Assembly: GCA_963205285.1 (NCBI GenBank) | Contig: CAUJJQ010000191.1 | Span: 1 to 5,431, forward strand | Direction: 5' to 3' | DNA: 5,431 nucleotides | DNA from: Pseudomonadota bacterium | GTDB lineage: Bacteria; Pseudomonadota; Alphaproteobacteria; Sphingomonadales; Sphingomonadaceae | In this document: positions 1-5,431 of the stretch, piece by piece | Numbering within the stretch: position 1 is the first letter of the stretch | Layout: every line of letters begins with the position of its first letter | The notes under the pieces: generated by a model | Database searches by the model: none | What the model was told of the DNA's origin: nothing | The model's input: the letters and a program-made list of their open reading frames with translations, nothing else | Translations under genes and position numbers: made by a program

Positions 1-552
1 GGGCAGGACATGGCTGGTCGCCAGATCGAAATTATCGTCCGGCCCATAAAGGTTGGTCGGCTGCGCGGCGATGAAATTGCAGCCATATTGGCGGCGATAG
101 GCTTGGCACAATTTAATCCCGGCGATTTTGGCTACCGCATACCAGATGTTGGTCTCTTCGAGCGGGCCGGAAAGCAACGCATCCTCCACTATCGGTTGCG
201 CGGCAAGCTTTGGGTAGATGCAGGACGAGCCGAGGAAGATAAGTTTTTCAACGCTATGGCGGTGTGCGGCCTCTATCACCGCCAATTCGATAAGCAGATT
301 GTCGCGTAAAAAATCGACCGGCATGCTGTTGTTGGCGTGGATACCGCCGACCTTTGCCGCCGCCAGAAAGACGATGTCGGGTCGGTTGGCGGCAAACCAT
401 GCATCGACCGCCGCCTTGTCAGTAAGGTCAAGTTCGCCGCGCGGGGCGGTGAGGATGGTCGCATCCTCCCGCACCAGGCGGCGCGTGATGGCGCGCCCGA
501 CCATGCCGCCATGACCGGCAACGAAAATGCGTTTGTTCGCCAGACCCGTCAT
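1..552 (-). CDS. fcl: GDP-L-fucose synthase, N-terminal part (cut by left window edge)
   Basis: NADPH-dependent epimerase/reductase of the short-chain dehydrogenase superfamily that converts GDP-4-keto-6-deoxy-D-mannose to GDP-L-fucose in the cytoplasm. 184 residues are visible of a family usually a little over 300 long. The N-terminal Rossmann fingerprint is AGHGGMVG (residues 12-19), followed by the family block AAAKVGGIHANN (64-75). The active site is complete as far as it can be seen: GSSCIYP (108-114) supplies Ser109/Ser110 and Cys111, Tyr138 and Lys142 form the YxxxK pair, and His181 in SHVLP matches the catalytic histidine of E. coli Fcl (all offset by about two residues from E. coli). 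The ATG at 552-550 places the glycine motif at the normal distance from the N-terminus. A weak GAGGG lies about 12 bases upstream and overlaps the gmd stop. It starts 14 bases after gmd, so it is almost certainly co-transcribed and acts on the Gmd product. The C-terminal substrate-binding part is outside the window. One small oddity is NIWYAVAK, where relatives I recall have NEWYAIAK or NEPYAIAK. Confidence 0.96.
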   Translation of the reverse strand, partial: MTGLANKRIFVAGHGGMVGRAITRRLVREDATILTAPRGELDLTDKAAVDAWFAANRPDIVFLAAAKVGGIHANNSMPVDFLRDNLLIELAVIEAAHRHSVEKLIFLGSSCIYPKLAAQPIVEDALLSGPLEETNIWYAVAKIAGIKLCQAYRRQYGCNFIAAQPTNLYGPDDNFDLATSHVLP

Positions 553-566
553 CGCGTTCGCTGCCC

Positions 567-1625
567 TCAGCCGAGCGATTTGCGAAGCAGCGCAAGGTCG
601 GCTGCGACCATCTCGCGCGCCAGTTCGCGCACGCTGGTTTCATGGTGCCAGCCCAATTTCTGCTGCGCCTTTTTGGGGTCACCCAACAGCAATTCCACCT
701 CGGTCGGTCGGAAATAACGCGGATCAACTTCGACCAGAACACGGCCCGTTTTGGTGCACAAGCCTTTTTCAGCGACGCCGTCGCCCTGCCAGTTCAGCGC
801 AATGCCGACATCTTCAAATGACCAATTGACGAAATCGCGCACCGTCGTTGTTTCGCCGGTCGCCAGCACATAATCGTCGGGTTCATCCTGTTGCATCATC
901 ATCCACATGCCGCGCACATATTCAGCCGCATGGCCCCAATCGCGCTTGGCATCAAGATTGCCGAGATATAGTTTTTCCTGCTGACCAAGGCTGATCGCCG
1001 CTGCGGCACGAGTTATTTTGCGGGTGACAAAGGTTTCGCCGCGCAGGGGGCTTTCATGGTTGAACAAAATGCCGTTCGACGCATGGATGCCATATGCTTC
1101 GCGGTAGTTGACGACGATCCAATATGCGTAAAGCTTTGCCACGGCATAGGGTGAGCGCGGGTAAAATGGCGTCGTTTCGCGCTGCGGCACCTCTTGCACC
1201 AGGCCGTAAAGTTCCGAAGTGGACGCCTGATAGAAACGGGTCTTCTTTTCCAGCTTCAGGATGCGGATCGCTTCGAGCAGGCGCAGCGTGCCAATGGCGT
1301 CGGCATTGGCAGTATATTCGGGCGCTTCAAAGCTGACCTGCACATGGCTCTGCGCGGCAAGGTTATAGATTTCGTCGGGCTGCGTCTCCTGAATGATGCG
1401 GATCAGATTGGTGCTGTCCGTCAGGTCGCCATGGTGCAAGAAAAAGCGCGCATCGTCGATATGCGGGTCTTGATAAATATCCTCTATCCGCCCCGTGTTG
1501 AAGGAGGAGGAGCGACGCTTAAGCCCATGCACAATATAATTTTTTTCGAGCAACAACCGCGCGAGATATGCACCATCCTGTCCGGTAATGCCGGTAACGA
1601 GCGCAACTTTTTGCTGACTTTTCAT
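567..1625 (-). CDS. gmd: GDP-mannose 4,6-dehydratase
   Basis: Catalyses the NADP-dependent dehydration of GDP-D-mannose to GDP-4-keto-6-deoxy-D-mannose, the first committed step to GDP-L-fucose and related 6-deoxyhexoses. It is cytoplasmic. With the start used here it has 352 residues, near full length for the family (E. coli Gmd is about 373; the difference is mostly a shorter loop before VDPRYFRP). Visible signatures are the nucleotide-binding TGITGQDG (11-18), KRRSSSFNT (36-44), the catalytic STSE with Thr136 and Glu138, the Tyr160/Lys164 pair in [27 protein letters not shown] (about 185-204), RDWGHA (228-233) and [12 protein letters not shown] (300-311). Two adjacent ATG codons (1628-1626 and 1625-1623) could start it. 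GGGAAG sits directly against the first, so spacing favours the second; the uncertainty is one residue. The frame stays open to a TTG at 1700, but those extra residues are intergenic translation without family similarity. It follows asnB by about 120 bases and precedes fcl by 14, forming a gmd-fcl pair. Confidence 0.97.
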   Translation of the reverse strand: MKSQQKVALVTGITGQDGAYLARLLLEKNYIVHGLKRRSSSFNTGRIEDIYQDPHIDDARFFLHHGDLTDSTNLIRIIQETQPDEIYNLAAQSHVQVSFEAPEYTANADAIGTLRLLEAIRILKLEKKTRFYQASTSELYGLVQEVPQRETTPFYPRSPYAVAKLYAYWIVVNYREAYGIHASNGILFNHESPLRGETFVTRKITRAAAAISLGQQEKLYLGNLDAKRDWGHAAEYVRGMWMMMQQDEPDDYVLATGETTTVRDFVNWSFEDVGIALNWQGDGVAEKGLCTKTGRVLVEVDPRYFRPTEVELLLGDPKKAQQKLGWHHETSVRELAREMVAADLALLRKSLG

Positions 1626-1628
1626 CAT

Positions 1629-1634
1629 CTTCCC
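1629..1634 (-). promoter_or_regulatory. Probable gmd ribosome-binding site
   Basis: On the minus strand this reads GGGAAG, immediately followed by ATGATG. Counting from the GGGA core, the second ATG (1625-1623) is five bases away, an acceptable Shine-Dalgarno spacing, while the first is too close. This is why the 352-residue Gmd start was chosen. Its first G is also the last base of the right-hand arm (in transcript order) of the inverted repeat around the asnB-gmd spacer. Confidence 0.5.
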
Positions 1635-1698
1635 ATTTTTGATTGAGAGAGGGGGTTGGCGCGGCCTTAACCGCTTGGGCCATGGGCGTCCAGCCACC

Positions 1699-1723
1699 AA
1701 AAGCCCTTATCAGCTTGTGGGCT
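1699..1723 (-). terminator. Possible weak terminator-like hairpin between asnB and gmd
   Basis: On the minus strand AGCCC (1723-1719) can pair with GGGCT (1706-1702) across a 12-base loop, and the transcript then runs through four T (1702-1699) before GG. The stem is only five pairs, the loop is large and the T-run short, so termination would be weak or partial at best. It shares the AGCCC arm with the stronger hairpin at 1719-1739, so the two cannot form together. This is a low-confidence call; gmd and fcl probably still receive read-through. Confidence 0.2.
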
Positions 1724-1739
1724 CGCGCGTGCGCGGCCC
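1719..1739 (-). other. GC-rich hairpin just after the asnB stop
   Basis: Read on the minus strand, GGGCCGCG pairs with CGCGAGCCC: eight base pairs, almost all G-C, with one bulged A and a four-base CACG loop. It begins six bases after the asnB TGA. No T-run follows directly (the next bases are ACAAGCTG), so it is not a standard intrinsic terminator on its own. It could slow polymerase, protect the 3' end of an asnB transcript from exonucleases, or form the anti-terminator partner of the overlapping hairpin at 1702-1723. Seen: the base pairing. Inferred: any role. Confidence 0.45.
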
Positions 1740-1745
1740 TTCAAA

Positions 1746-3557
1746 TCAAAAATGCCGTGCAGCGACCGATTTTGCCCAGTCACGCACATAGCCAAAGGGG
1801 TTGGACGATTGGCGGGGTGCGCTGCCCATCCAATGGCCGACCGGAATTGTAAAGCCGGTTTTGGGACGGTGGGTAATTGCCGTCGGCAGTGGCGGGTTGG
1901 CCATTTGCGCCAAAATCGCCTTGCCGCGTACCCGGCCGGCAATGATCAGCGGTGTCACGGTGCGCAGCAATTCGACATCGACCAGCGGTACACGCACCTC
2001 AACACTATGGGCCATGCTCGCCCAGTCGGTGTCGCGCAGCAATTGGTTGCGCATATAAAGGCTCGCCTCCAGCGTCGCGATGCGGACAAAATCGCTGCGC
2101 GCACGCGGGTCCAACTGTGCTTCGATATGGGGGAGGAGGTTGAGCGCGCTGAGGCCCGCAGCCGCGCGTTCTTCGCCCATCAGCGCGGGCAATTCCCATG
2201 GCATATAAAGGCCGCGCCGGACAAACCAACTGCCCGCCATTGTCCCGCTATATTCGAGCAGCGCCAGCGCCTTGGGCGGGATGCCGATGCGGCCCATGCC
2301 TGCGCCGCGCGCTGCGCGCGCCATGACACTGCCGATGCCGATGCGGTGGATCGGCCCTAATTGCCGCTGCCAGCGCGGAATATCGACAAAACTGGGGTAG
2401 CCACCGAAAAATTCATCGCCGCCCAGCCCTGACAATGCGCCCTTGAACCCGCATTCGCGCGCAAATTTGGTGATAAACCAGCTATTTGGCCCATCGATGC
2501 TCGGCTGGTCCATCGCAGTGAGCATGGCGCCCGATTGTGCTGCAAAATCTGCTGCGCCGACCATGCCGACGCGGTGTGGCACGCCATAGGTGGCGGCACA
2601 CATCGACGCGAGCGGTGCCTCATCCTCCGCCTGTCCCGCAAATTCTGCAAAACCGAGCGTCAGCGCAGTCAAGCCGGGGGACCGACATTCGCTGGCAAGC
2701 CCCAATATTGTGCCTGAATCCACACCCGCCGACAGGAAAACGCCGATCGGCACGTCGGACACCAGATGGTGGGCAATGCTGTCACGCAATGCTGCCCGCA
2801 CCCTTTCACACACTTCGCCGCTCGAAAGATGCGCAAAGTCGGGGGCTTGCTGTTCTGCATCGGCGAGTAGCGCGCCGATTTGCAGAAAGGCTGTGGGGCC
2901 AGTCGCGCCGTCGCGCGTCACATGCAGGACATGACCGGCGGGCAATGCCCTTATGTCGCGGATGCTGGTAAAGGGTTCGGGCACCGAGCCAAGCAGATAA
3001 AAGCCCGCTTCGCCTGCAGGATCGGTTTCGCGCGAAATCGCGGACGATTGCAGCAAGGCCTGTACCGAAGATGCAAAGCGGATCGTCTGCCCATCATCGG
3101 CGTAATAGAGCGGCTTTATACCATAAGGGCCGCGCACCAGCGTCAGTCGCGCGATATTGGCATCCCACAGTCCCAGCGCAAACATCCCGCGCAGCCTGGT
3201 GAAAACCCCATCGCCCCATTGCGCATGGCCGCGCAATATGACTTCCGTATCGCTTTGGGTGCGGAAAATATGGCCCAATGCCTGTAATTCGCCGCGCAGC
3301 GCGCGATAATTATATATTTCCCCATTAAAGATGATGGTGCGGCCATTGCCATCGTGCATCGGTTGCAAACCATCATCGCTGAGGTCGATGAACGCCAACC
3401 GACGATGACCAAAGCCGATGCGGCCATCATCCGCTATCCAATTGGCAAAGCCATCGGGCCCGCGCGCCGCCATCGCATCACGGATGCGCGTCAATTCCCC
3501 TGCATCGACCGGCGCGGCCGCATTATGATAGGGGAAGATACCGACGATGCCGCACAT
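1746..3557 (-). CDS. asnB: AsnB-type glutamine-hydrolysing amidotransferase in a polysaccharide cluster
   Basis: Two-domain class II glutamine amidotransferase of the asparagine synthetase B family, 603 residues, close to the usual length. The N-terminal glutaminase domain (about 2-190) begins MCGIVGIF, with Cys2 as nucleophile, which fixes the start. It carries ARGPDG (31-36), HRRL with Arg53, NGEIYNY (78-84) and SDTE with Asp103. The synthetase domain (about 245-580) has the ATP PP-loop SAGVDSG (276-282), SGLGGDEFFGGY (376-387), SVEVRVPLVD (518-527) and RPKTGF with Lys566. Family knowledge: ammonia from glutamine passes through a tunnel to an adenylated carboxylate. Oddities: Leu378 stands where E. 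coli AsnB has the Glu of GEGSDE, implicated in handling the incoming ammonia, and Gly143 replaces the usual Asp of RDxxGIKPLYY. Lying between a lipid-carrier sugar transferase and gmd, it may amidate a uronic acid or similar precursor instead of aspartate; that is inference. No clear Shine-Dalgarno sequence precedes the start. Confidence 0.93.
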   Translation of the reverse strand: MCGIVGIFPYHNAAAPVDAGELTRIRDAMAARGPDGFANWIADDGRIGFGHRRLAFIDLSDDGLQPMHDGNGRTIIFNGEIYNYRALRGELQALGHIFRTQSDTEVILRGHAQWGDGVFTRLRGMFALGLWDANIARLTLVRGPYGIKPLYYADDGQTIRFASSVQALLQSSAISRETDPAGEAGFYLLGSVPEPFTSIRDIRALPAGHVLHVTRDGATGPTAFLQIGALLADAEQQAPDFAHLSSGEVCERVRAALRDSIAHHLVSDVPIGVFLSAGVDSGTILGLASECRSPGLTALTLGFAEFAGQAEDEAPLASMCAATYGVPHRVGMVGAADFAAQSGAMLTAMDQPSIDGPNSWFITKFARECGFKGALSGLGGDEFFGGYPSFVDIPRWQRQLGPIHRIGIGSVMARAARGAGMGRIGIPPKALALLEYSGTMAGSWFVRRGLYMPWELPALMGEERAAAGLSALNLLPHIEAQLDPRARSDFVRIATLEASLYMRNQLLRDTDWASMAHSVEVRVPLVDVELLRTVTPLIIAGRVRGKAILAQMANPPLPTAITHRPKTGFTIPVGHWMGSAPRQSSNPFGYVRDWAKSVAARHF

Positions 3558-3626
3558 GTGGCGCGCGGCTTGTGCGTGAATTGGCGGCGCGTCAAGTTAA
3601 ACCGAAGACCGATATGTCGGGAAAAT
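3558..3626 (-). other. Spacer between the sugar transferase and asnB
   Basis: These 69 bases hold no gene. The asnB start is set by its Cys2, and the bases just before it (minus strand ...CCGCGCGCCAC) contain no purine-rich ribosome-binding site. A TTGACG occurs about 35 bases upstream of the start, but I see no convincing -10 partner. A four-pair CCGA/TCGG stem (3609-3620) is too weak to call. Transcription from the upstream gene is the simplest reading. Confidence 0.5.
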
Positions 3627-5009
3627 TTACTTGGCGCCGCGCCGGTGTAGTGCGGTGGTAATCGTCCGCGCGGTAATCAGCGCATCGAGCCAAAGCGAGC
3701 AATATTTAACATAATAAAAATCATAGGATAATTTGACCCGTGTATCGTCAATGCCTGCAACATGGCCCTGATTAACCTGCGCCCAGCCGGTGATCCCCGG
3801 CTTTATCGCATGTCGGTAATGATAAAAGGGCAACTCTTGTTCGTACCACAGGGTCAGCGCGACCGCCTCTGGCCGGGGGCCAATCAAGCTCATTTCCCCG
3901 CGCAAAACGTTGATCAGTTGCGGCAGTTCATCGATGCGTGTCTTGCGCATAAACCTGCCGACGCGCGTGATGCGCGGGTCTTCATCCTGCGTGATGGCGG
4001 CATCGCGCGCTTTGTCGGGCCCTGCGGCAGCCGGATCATCGGGCAGGCGCATGGTACGAAATTTAATCATCGTAAAACTGCGCGCGCGATGGCCGGTGCG
4101 CGGCTGACGGAACAGCGCACCACCCGGCGTTTCGACCATGATGGCGACGGCCGCAATCAGCATCAGCGGCAGGGTGACCAGCAGCAAAATTGCTGCAGCG
4201 GCAAAATCGATAATCTGTTTGACGCGCAGGTAAAATTGATTGGGGTTGAGCGTGCCGAAACTATTGTCCGAAATGCTGGTGACATCGACAGTGCCGCTAA
4301 ATTGTTCGGCCAGATGCCGCCAGTGATAAACTGGTACCCCGGCGAGCAGGCTGCGCATCATTGCCTGATCCCAACCGGGCTGGTGGCGCGCGTCCAAATC
4401 GGCGATCACGCCATCCACCTCCAAAATCGGGTCGGCGGGGGATTTTAGGCGCGTCAGCATGAGTTTGTCGGCAGGTGGCAGGCGGTTCACCCCGCCGCCC
4501 GGAATAACCGCAAAGCGCAGCCGCCGGCGGCGCGACATGGCCCGTTCGGTCAGCACGAAAAAGGCGAGCGACAGCGCAAAATGGGTGAACATCTGTATGC
4601 GGCTGTAATCGATGCGCGCAAAGACGGGCACGATGGCGGCGATGACAAAGGCGATGGTGATGGTCGGCACCGAATATGTCGTCGTCGTCGCACCGCGAAA
4701 GGGCGTCATCGAACGCGCGGCATAATAGCCGGTGAGCAGCGCCGCCGCGCCGAGCAGTCCACTGTAAAGGATGCGTGGATCGCTTATCGGCACGCCGTCA
4801 TAGATTGCACGCAACGCCATCGGCGAAAAAATGCACAGGAGCAGCCCTACACCCACCTGAAAACGGATGCGTTCAACCAGAAGACGCGGTTGACGCACCG
4901 CATCGGGGCTGAGGTTATCGGCCTTTACCGGCACAATGCCAAAGCCGCCATCGCCGGGGATGGCATTCGCCATGTCAGTTGCGGAGGGGGCGGGCGGTTT
5001 GTTGGCCAA
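3627..5009 (-). CDS. Polyprenyl-phosphate sugar-1-phosphate transferase (initiating, WcaJ-like)
   Basis: Membrane enzyme that transfers a sugar phosphate from a nucleotide sugar to undecaprenyl phosphate, the first step of building an exopolysaccharide or O-antigen unit. 460 residues, typical for the large WcaJ/PssM-like form. The N-terminal half has four hydrophobic segments (about 51-69, 82-98, 114-132, 140-155), then a degenerate Rossmann-like region (about 165-255). The catalytic half opens with VKQIIDF and a hydrophobic helix (266-291), followed by FRQPRTGHRARSFTMIKFRT (300-319), DPRITRVGRFMRKTRIDELP (344-363) carrying the Asp360-Glu361 pair expected to be catalytic, SLIGPRPE (374-381), KPGITGWAQVNQG (403-415) and KLSYDFYYVKY (426-436). 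The sugar cannot be read from sequence; glucose- or galactose-1-phosphate would be usual. The start is uncertain: TTG at 5009, nine bases after the previous stop, or ATG at 4973 (448 residues). Neither has a good Shine-Dalgarno sequence, and the residues between are low-complexity. Confidence 0.92.
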   Translation of the reverse strand: MANKPPAPSATDMANAIPGDGGFGIVPVKADNLSPDAVRQPRLLVERIRFQVGVGLLLCIFSPMALRAIYDGVPISDPRILYSGLLGAAALLTGYYAARSMTPFRGATTTTYSVPTITIAFVIAAIVPVFARIDYSRIQMFTHFALSLAFFVLTERAMSRRRRLRFAVIPGGGVNRLPPADKLMLTRLKSPADPILEVDGVIADLDARHQPGWDQAMMRSLLAGVPVYHWRHLAEQFSGTVDVTSISDNSFGTLNPNQFYLRVKQIIDFAAAAILLLVTLPLMLIAAVAIMVETPGGALFRQPRTGHRARSFTMIKFRTMRLPDDPAAAGPDKARDAAITQDEDPRITRVGRFMRKTRIDELPQLINVLRGEMSLIGPRPEAVALTLWYEQELPFYHYRHAIKPGITGWAQVNQGHVAGIDDTRVKLSYDFYYVKYCSLWLDALITARTITTALHRRGAK

Positions 5010-5018
5010 AACTGCGCT

Positions 5019-5431
5019 CTAATGCTTGCGGGTCAGGTTGCGCATCGCCGCCTCCAACCCGTCGAGGGTTAGTGCATACATGCGATCATTCATCGCCTGA
5101 CGGATGATTTTGGTCGACTGCGAATATCCCCAATGCTGTTCGGGCACCGGGTTGATCCACGCTGCGGCGGGGTAGGTGTTGGTCAAACGCTGCATCCAGA
5201 CCAGCCCCGCCTCTTCATTGAAATGTTCGACGCTGCCGCCCGGATGCGTGATCTCATAGGGGCTCATCGCCGCATCACCGACAAAAATCAGCTTATAGTC
5301 GTGGCCATATTTGTGCAATATGTCCCACATCGGCGTGCGCTCCGAAAATCGGCGGCGATTGTCCTTCCATACCCCTTCATAGGGGCAATTGTGGAAATAG
5401 AAAAATTCGAGATTTTTGAACTCGCTCGATG
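5019..5431 (-). CDS. VWA-domain (CoxE-like) protein, C-terminal part (cut by right window edge)
   Basis: The reading frame is open from the right edge (first complete codon at 5429) to a TAG at 5019, giving 136 residues of a C-terminus; the Met at 5330 is internal. Visible blocks are FHNCPYEGVW, YKLIFVGDAAMSPYEI, HPGGSVEHFNEEAG, and WINPVPEQHWGY followed by a helical tail ending NLTRKH. I recognise this as the C-terminal part of the von Willebrand A/CoxE-like protein family. In many bacteria it is encoded beside a MoxR-type AAA+ ATPase and is thought to act with it in assembling or maturing a partner complex. The metal-binding DxSxS motif expected near the start of the VWA domain would lie outside the window, so it cannot be checked. 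The protein has no obvious link to polysaccharide synthesis. Its stop lies nine bases before the TTG start proposed for the sugar transferase, so the two may share a transcript. Confidence 0.85.
   Translation of the reverse strand, partial: SSEFKNLEFFYFHNCPYEGVWKDNRRRFSERTPMWDILHKYGHDYKLIFVGDAAMSPYEITHPGGSVEHFNEEAGLVWMQRLTNTYPAAAWINPVPEQHWGYSQSTKIIRQAMNDRMYALTLDGLEAAMRNLTRKH

Larger units (their letters stand above)
1634..1754. repeat. 11-base perfect inverted repeat bracketing the asnB-gmd spacer
   Basis: CATTTTTGATT at 1634-1644 is the exact reverse complement of AATCAAAAATG at 1744-1754, with 99 bases between. In the leftward transcript the first arm covers the last two asnB codons (His, Phe), the TGA stop and two more bases. 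The second arm ends on the first base of the GGGAAG before gmd. The match stops abruptly on both sides, and I see no target-site duplication outside the arms, so a small mobile element is not supported. The arms are AT-rich, so the pairing may be fortuitous; if real, it could form a long-range stem hiding the gmd ribosome-binding region. Confidence 0.5.

Noticed and set aside
1194..1646. 150-codon plus-strand frame, and other plus-strand frames opposite asnB, gmd and the VWA gene
   Set aside because: All mirror strongly conserved minus-strand proteins and show no protein-family features or credible ribosome-binding sites.
1519..1683. 54-codon minus-strand frame beginning with ATG in the asnB-gmd spacer and overlapping the gmd start
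   Set aside because: No ribosome-binding site precedes it, and most of it lies out of frame inside gmd, so its openness carries little weight.
1626..1700. N-terminal extension of Gmd to a TTG at 1700
   Set aside because: The added residues are Arg/Pro-rich translation of the spacer, while family similarity begins at [13 protein letters not shown] just after the ATG pair.
2302..2322. GC-rich near-palindrome (GCGCGC-T-GCGCGC)
   Set aside because: It is inside asnB and encodes an Ala/Arg/Gly stretch. GC-rich codons for these residues readily create such symmetry.
3609..3620. Small CCGA/TCGG stem between the sugar transferase and asnB, considered as a terminator
   Set aside because: Only four base pairs and no proper T-run after it.
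3762..4448. 228-codon open frame on the plus strand
   Set aside because: It lies wholly antisense to the well-supported sugar transferase catalytic domain. Its translation has no recognisable motifs and is explained by the codon bias of the opposite strand.

Overview
The window reads as a leftward-transcribed run of five minus-strand genes with almost no non-coding DNA. Protein style, moderately high GC content, sparse Shine-Dalgarno sequences and the particular gene neighbours suggest an alphaproteobacterium, most likely a sphingomonad (Sphingopyxis/Sphingorhabdus-like). That placement is an inference from protein resemblance; no rRNA or other marker is present.

In transcription order (right to left) the genes are: (1) the C-terminal 136 residues of a VWA/CoxE-like protein, cut by the right edge; (2) after a 9-base gap, a 460-residue polyprenyl-phosphate sugar-1-phosphate transferase that starts exopolysaccharide or O-antigen repeat units on the lipid carrier; (3) after 69 bases, a 603-residue AsnB-type glutamine-dependent amidotransferase; (4) after about 120 bases, gmd (GDP-mannose 4,6-dehydratase); (5) after 14 bases, the first 184 residues of fcl (GDP-L-fucose synthase), cut by the left edge.

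Genes 2-5 look like one end of a surface-polysaccharide cluster. Gmd and Fcl together turn GDP-mannose into GDP-L-fucose, the phosphotransferase loads the first sugar onto undecaprenyl phosphate at the inner membrane, and the AsnB homologue may amidate a carboxylated sugar or precursor rather than make asparagine. No glycosyltransferase, flippase, polymerase or export gene is visible; these presumably lie beyond the left edge. The VWA gene belongs to a different functional class, so the edge of the polysaccharide cluster probably falls at about 5010-5018.

The most unusual non-coding piece is the asnB-gmd spacer. It is bracketed by a perfect 11-base inverted repeat, one arm covering the asnB stop codon and the other abutting the gmd ribosome-binding site. 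It also holds a GC-rich hairpin that shares an arm with an alternative hairpin followed by four T. This could be a translational-coupling or attenuation element, but nothing beyond the base pairing supports that. I saw no tRNA, rRNA, CRISPR array, insertion sequence or clearly new system.
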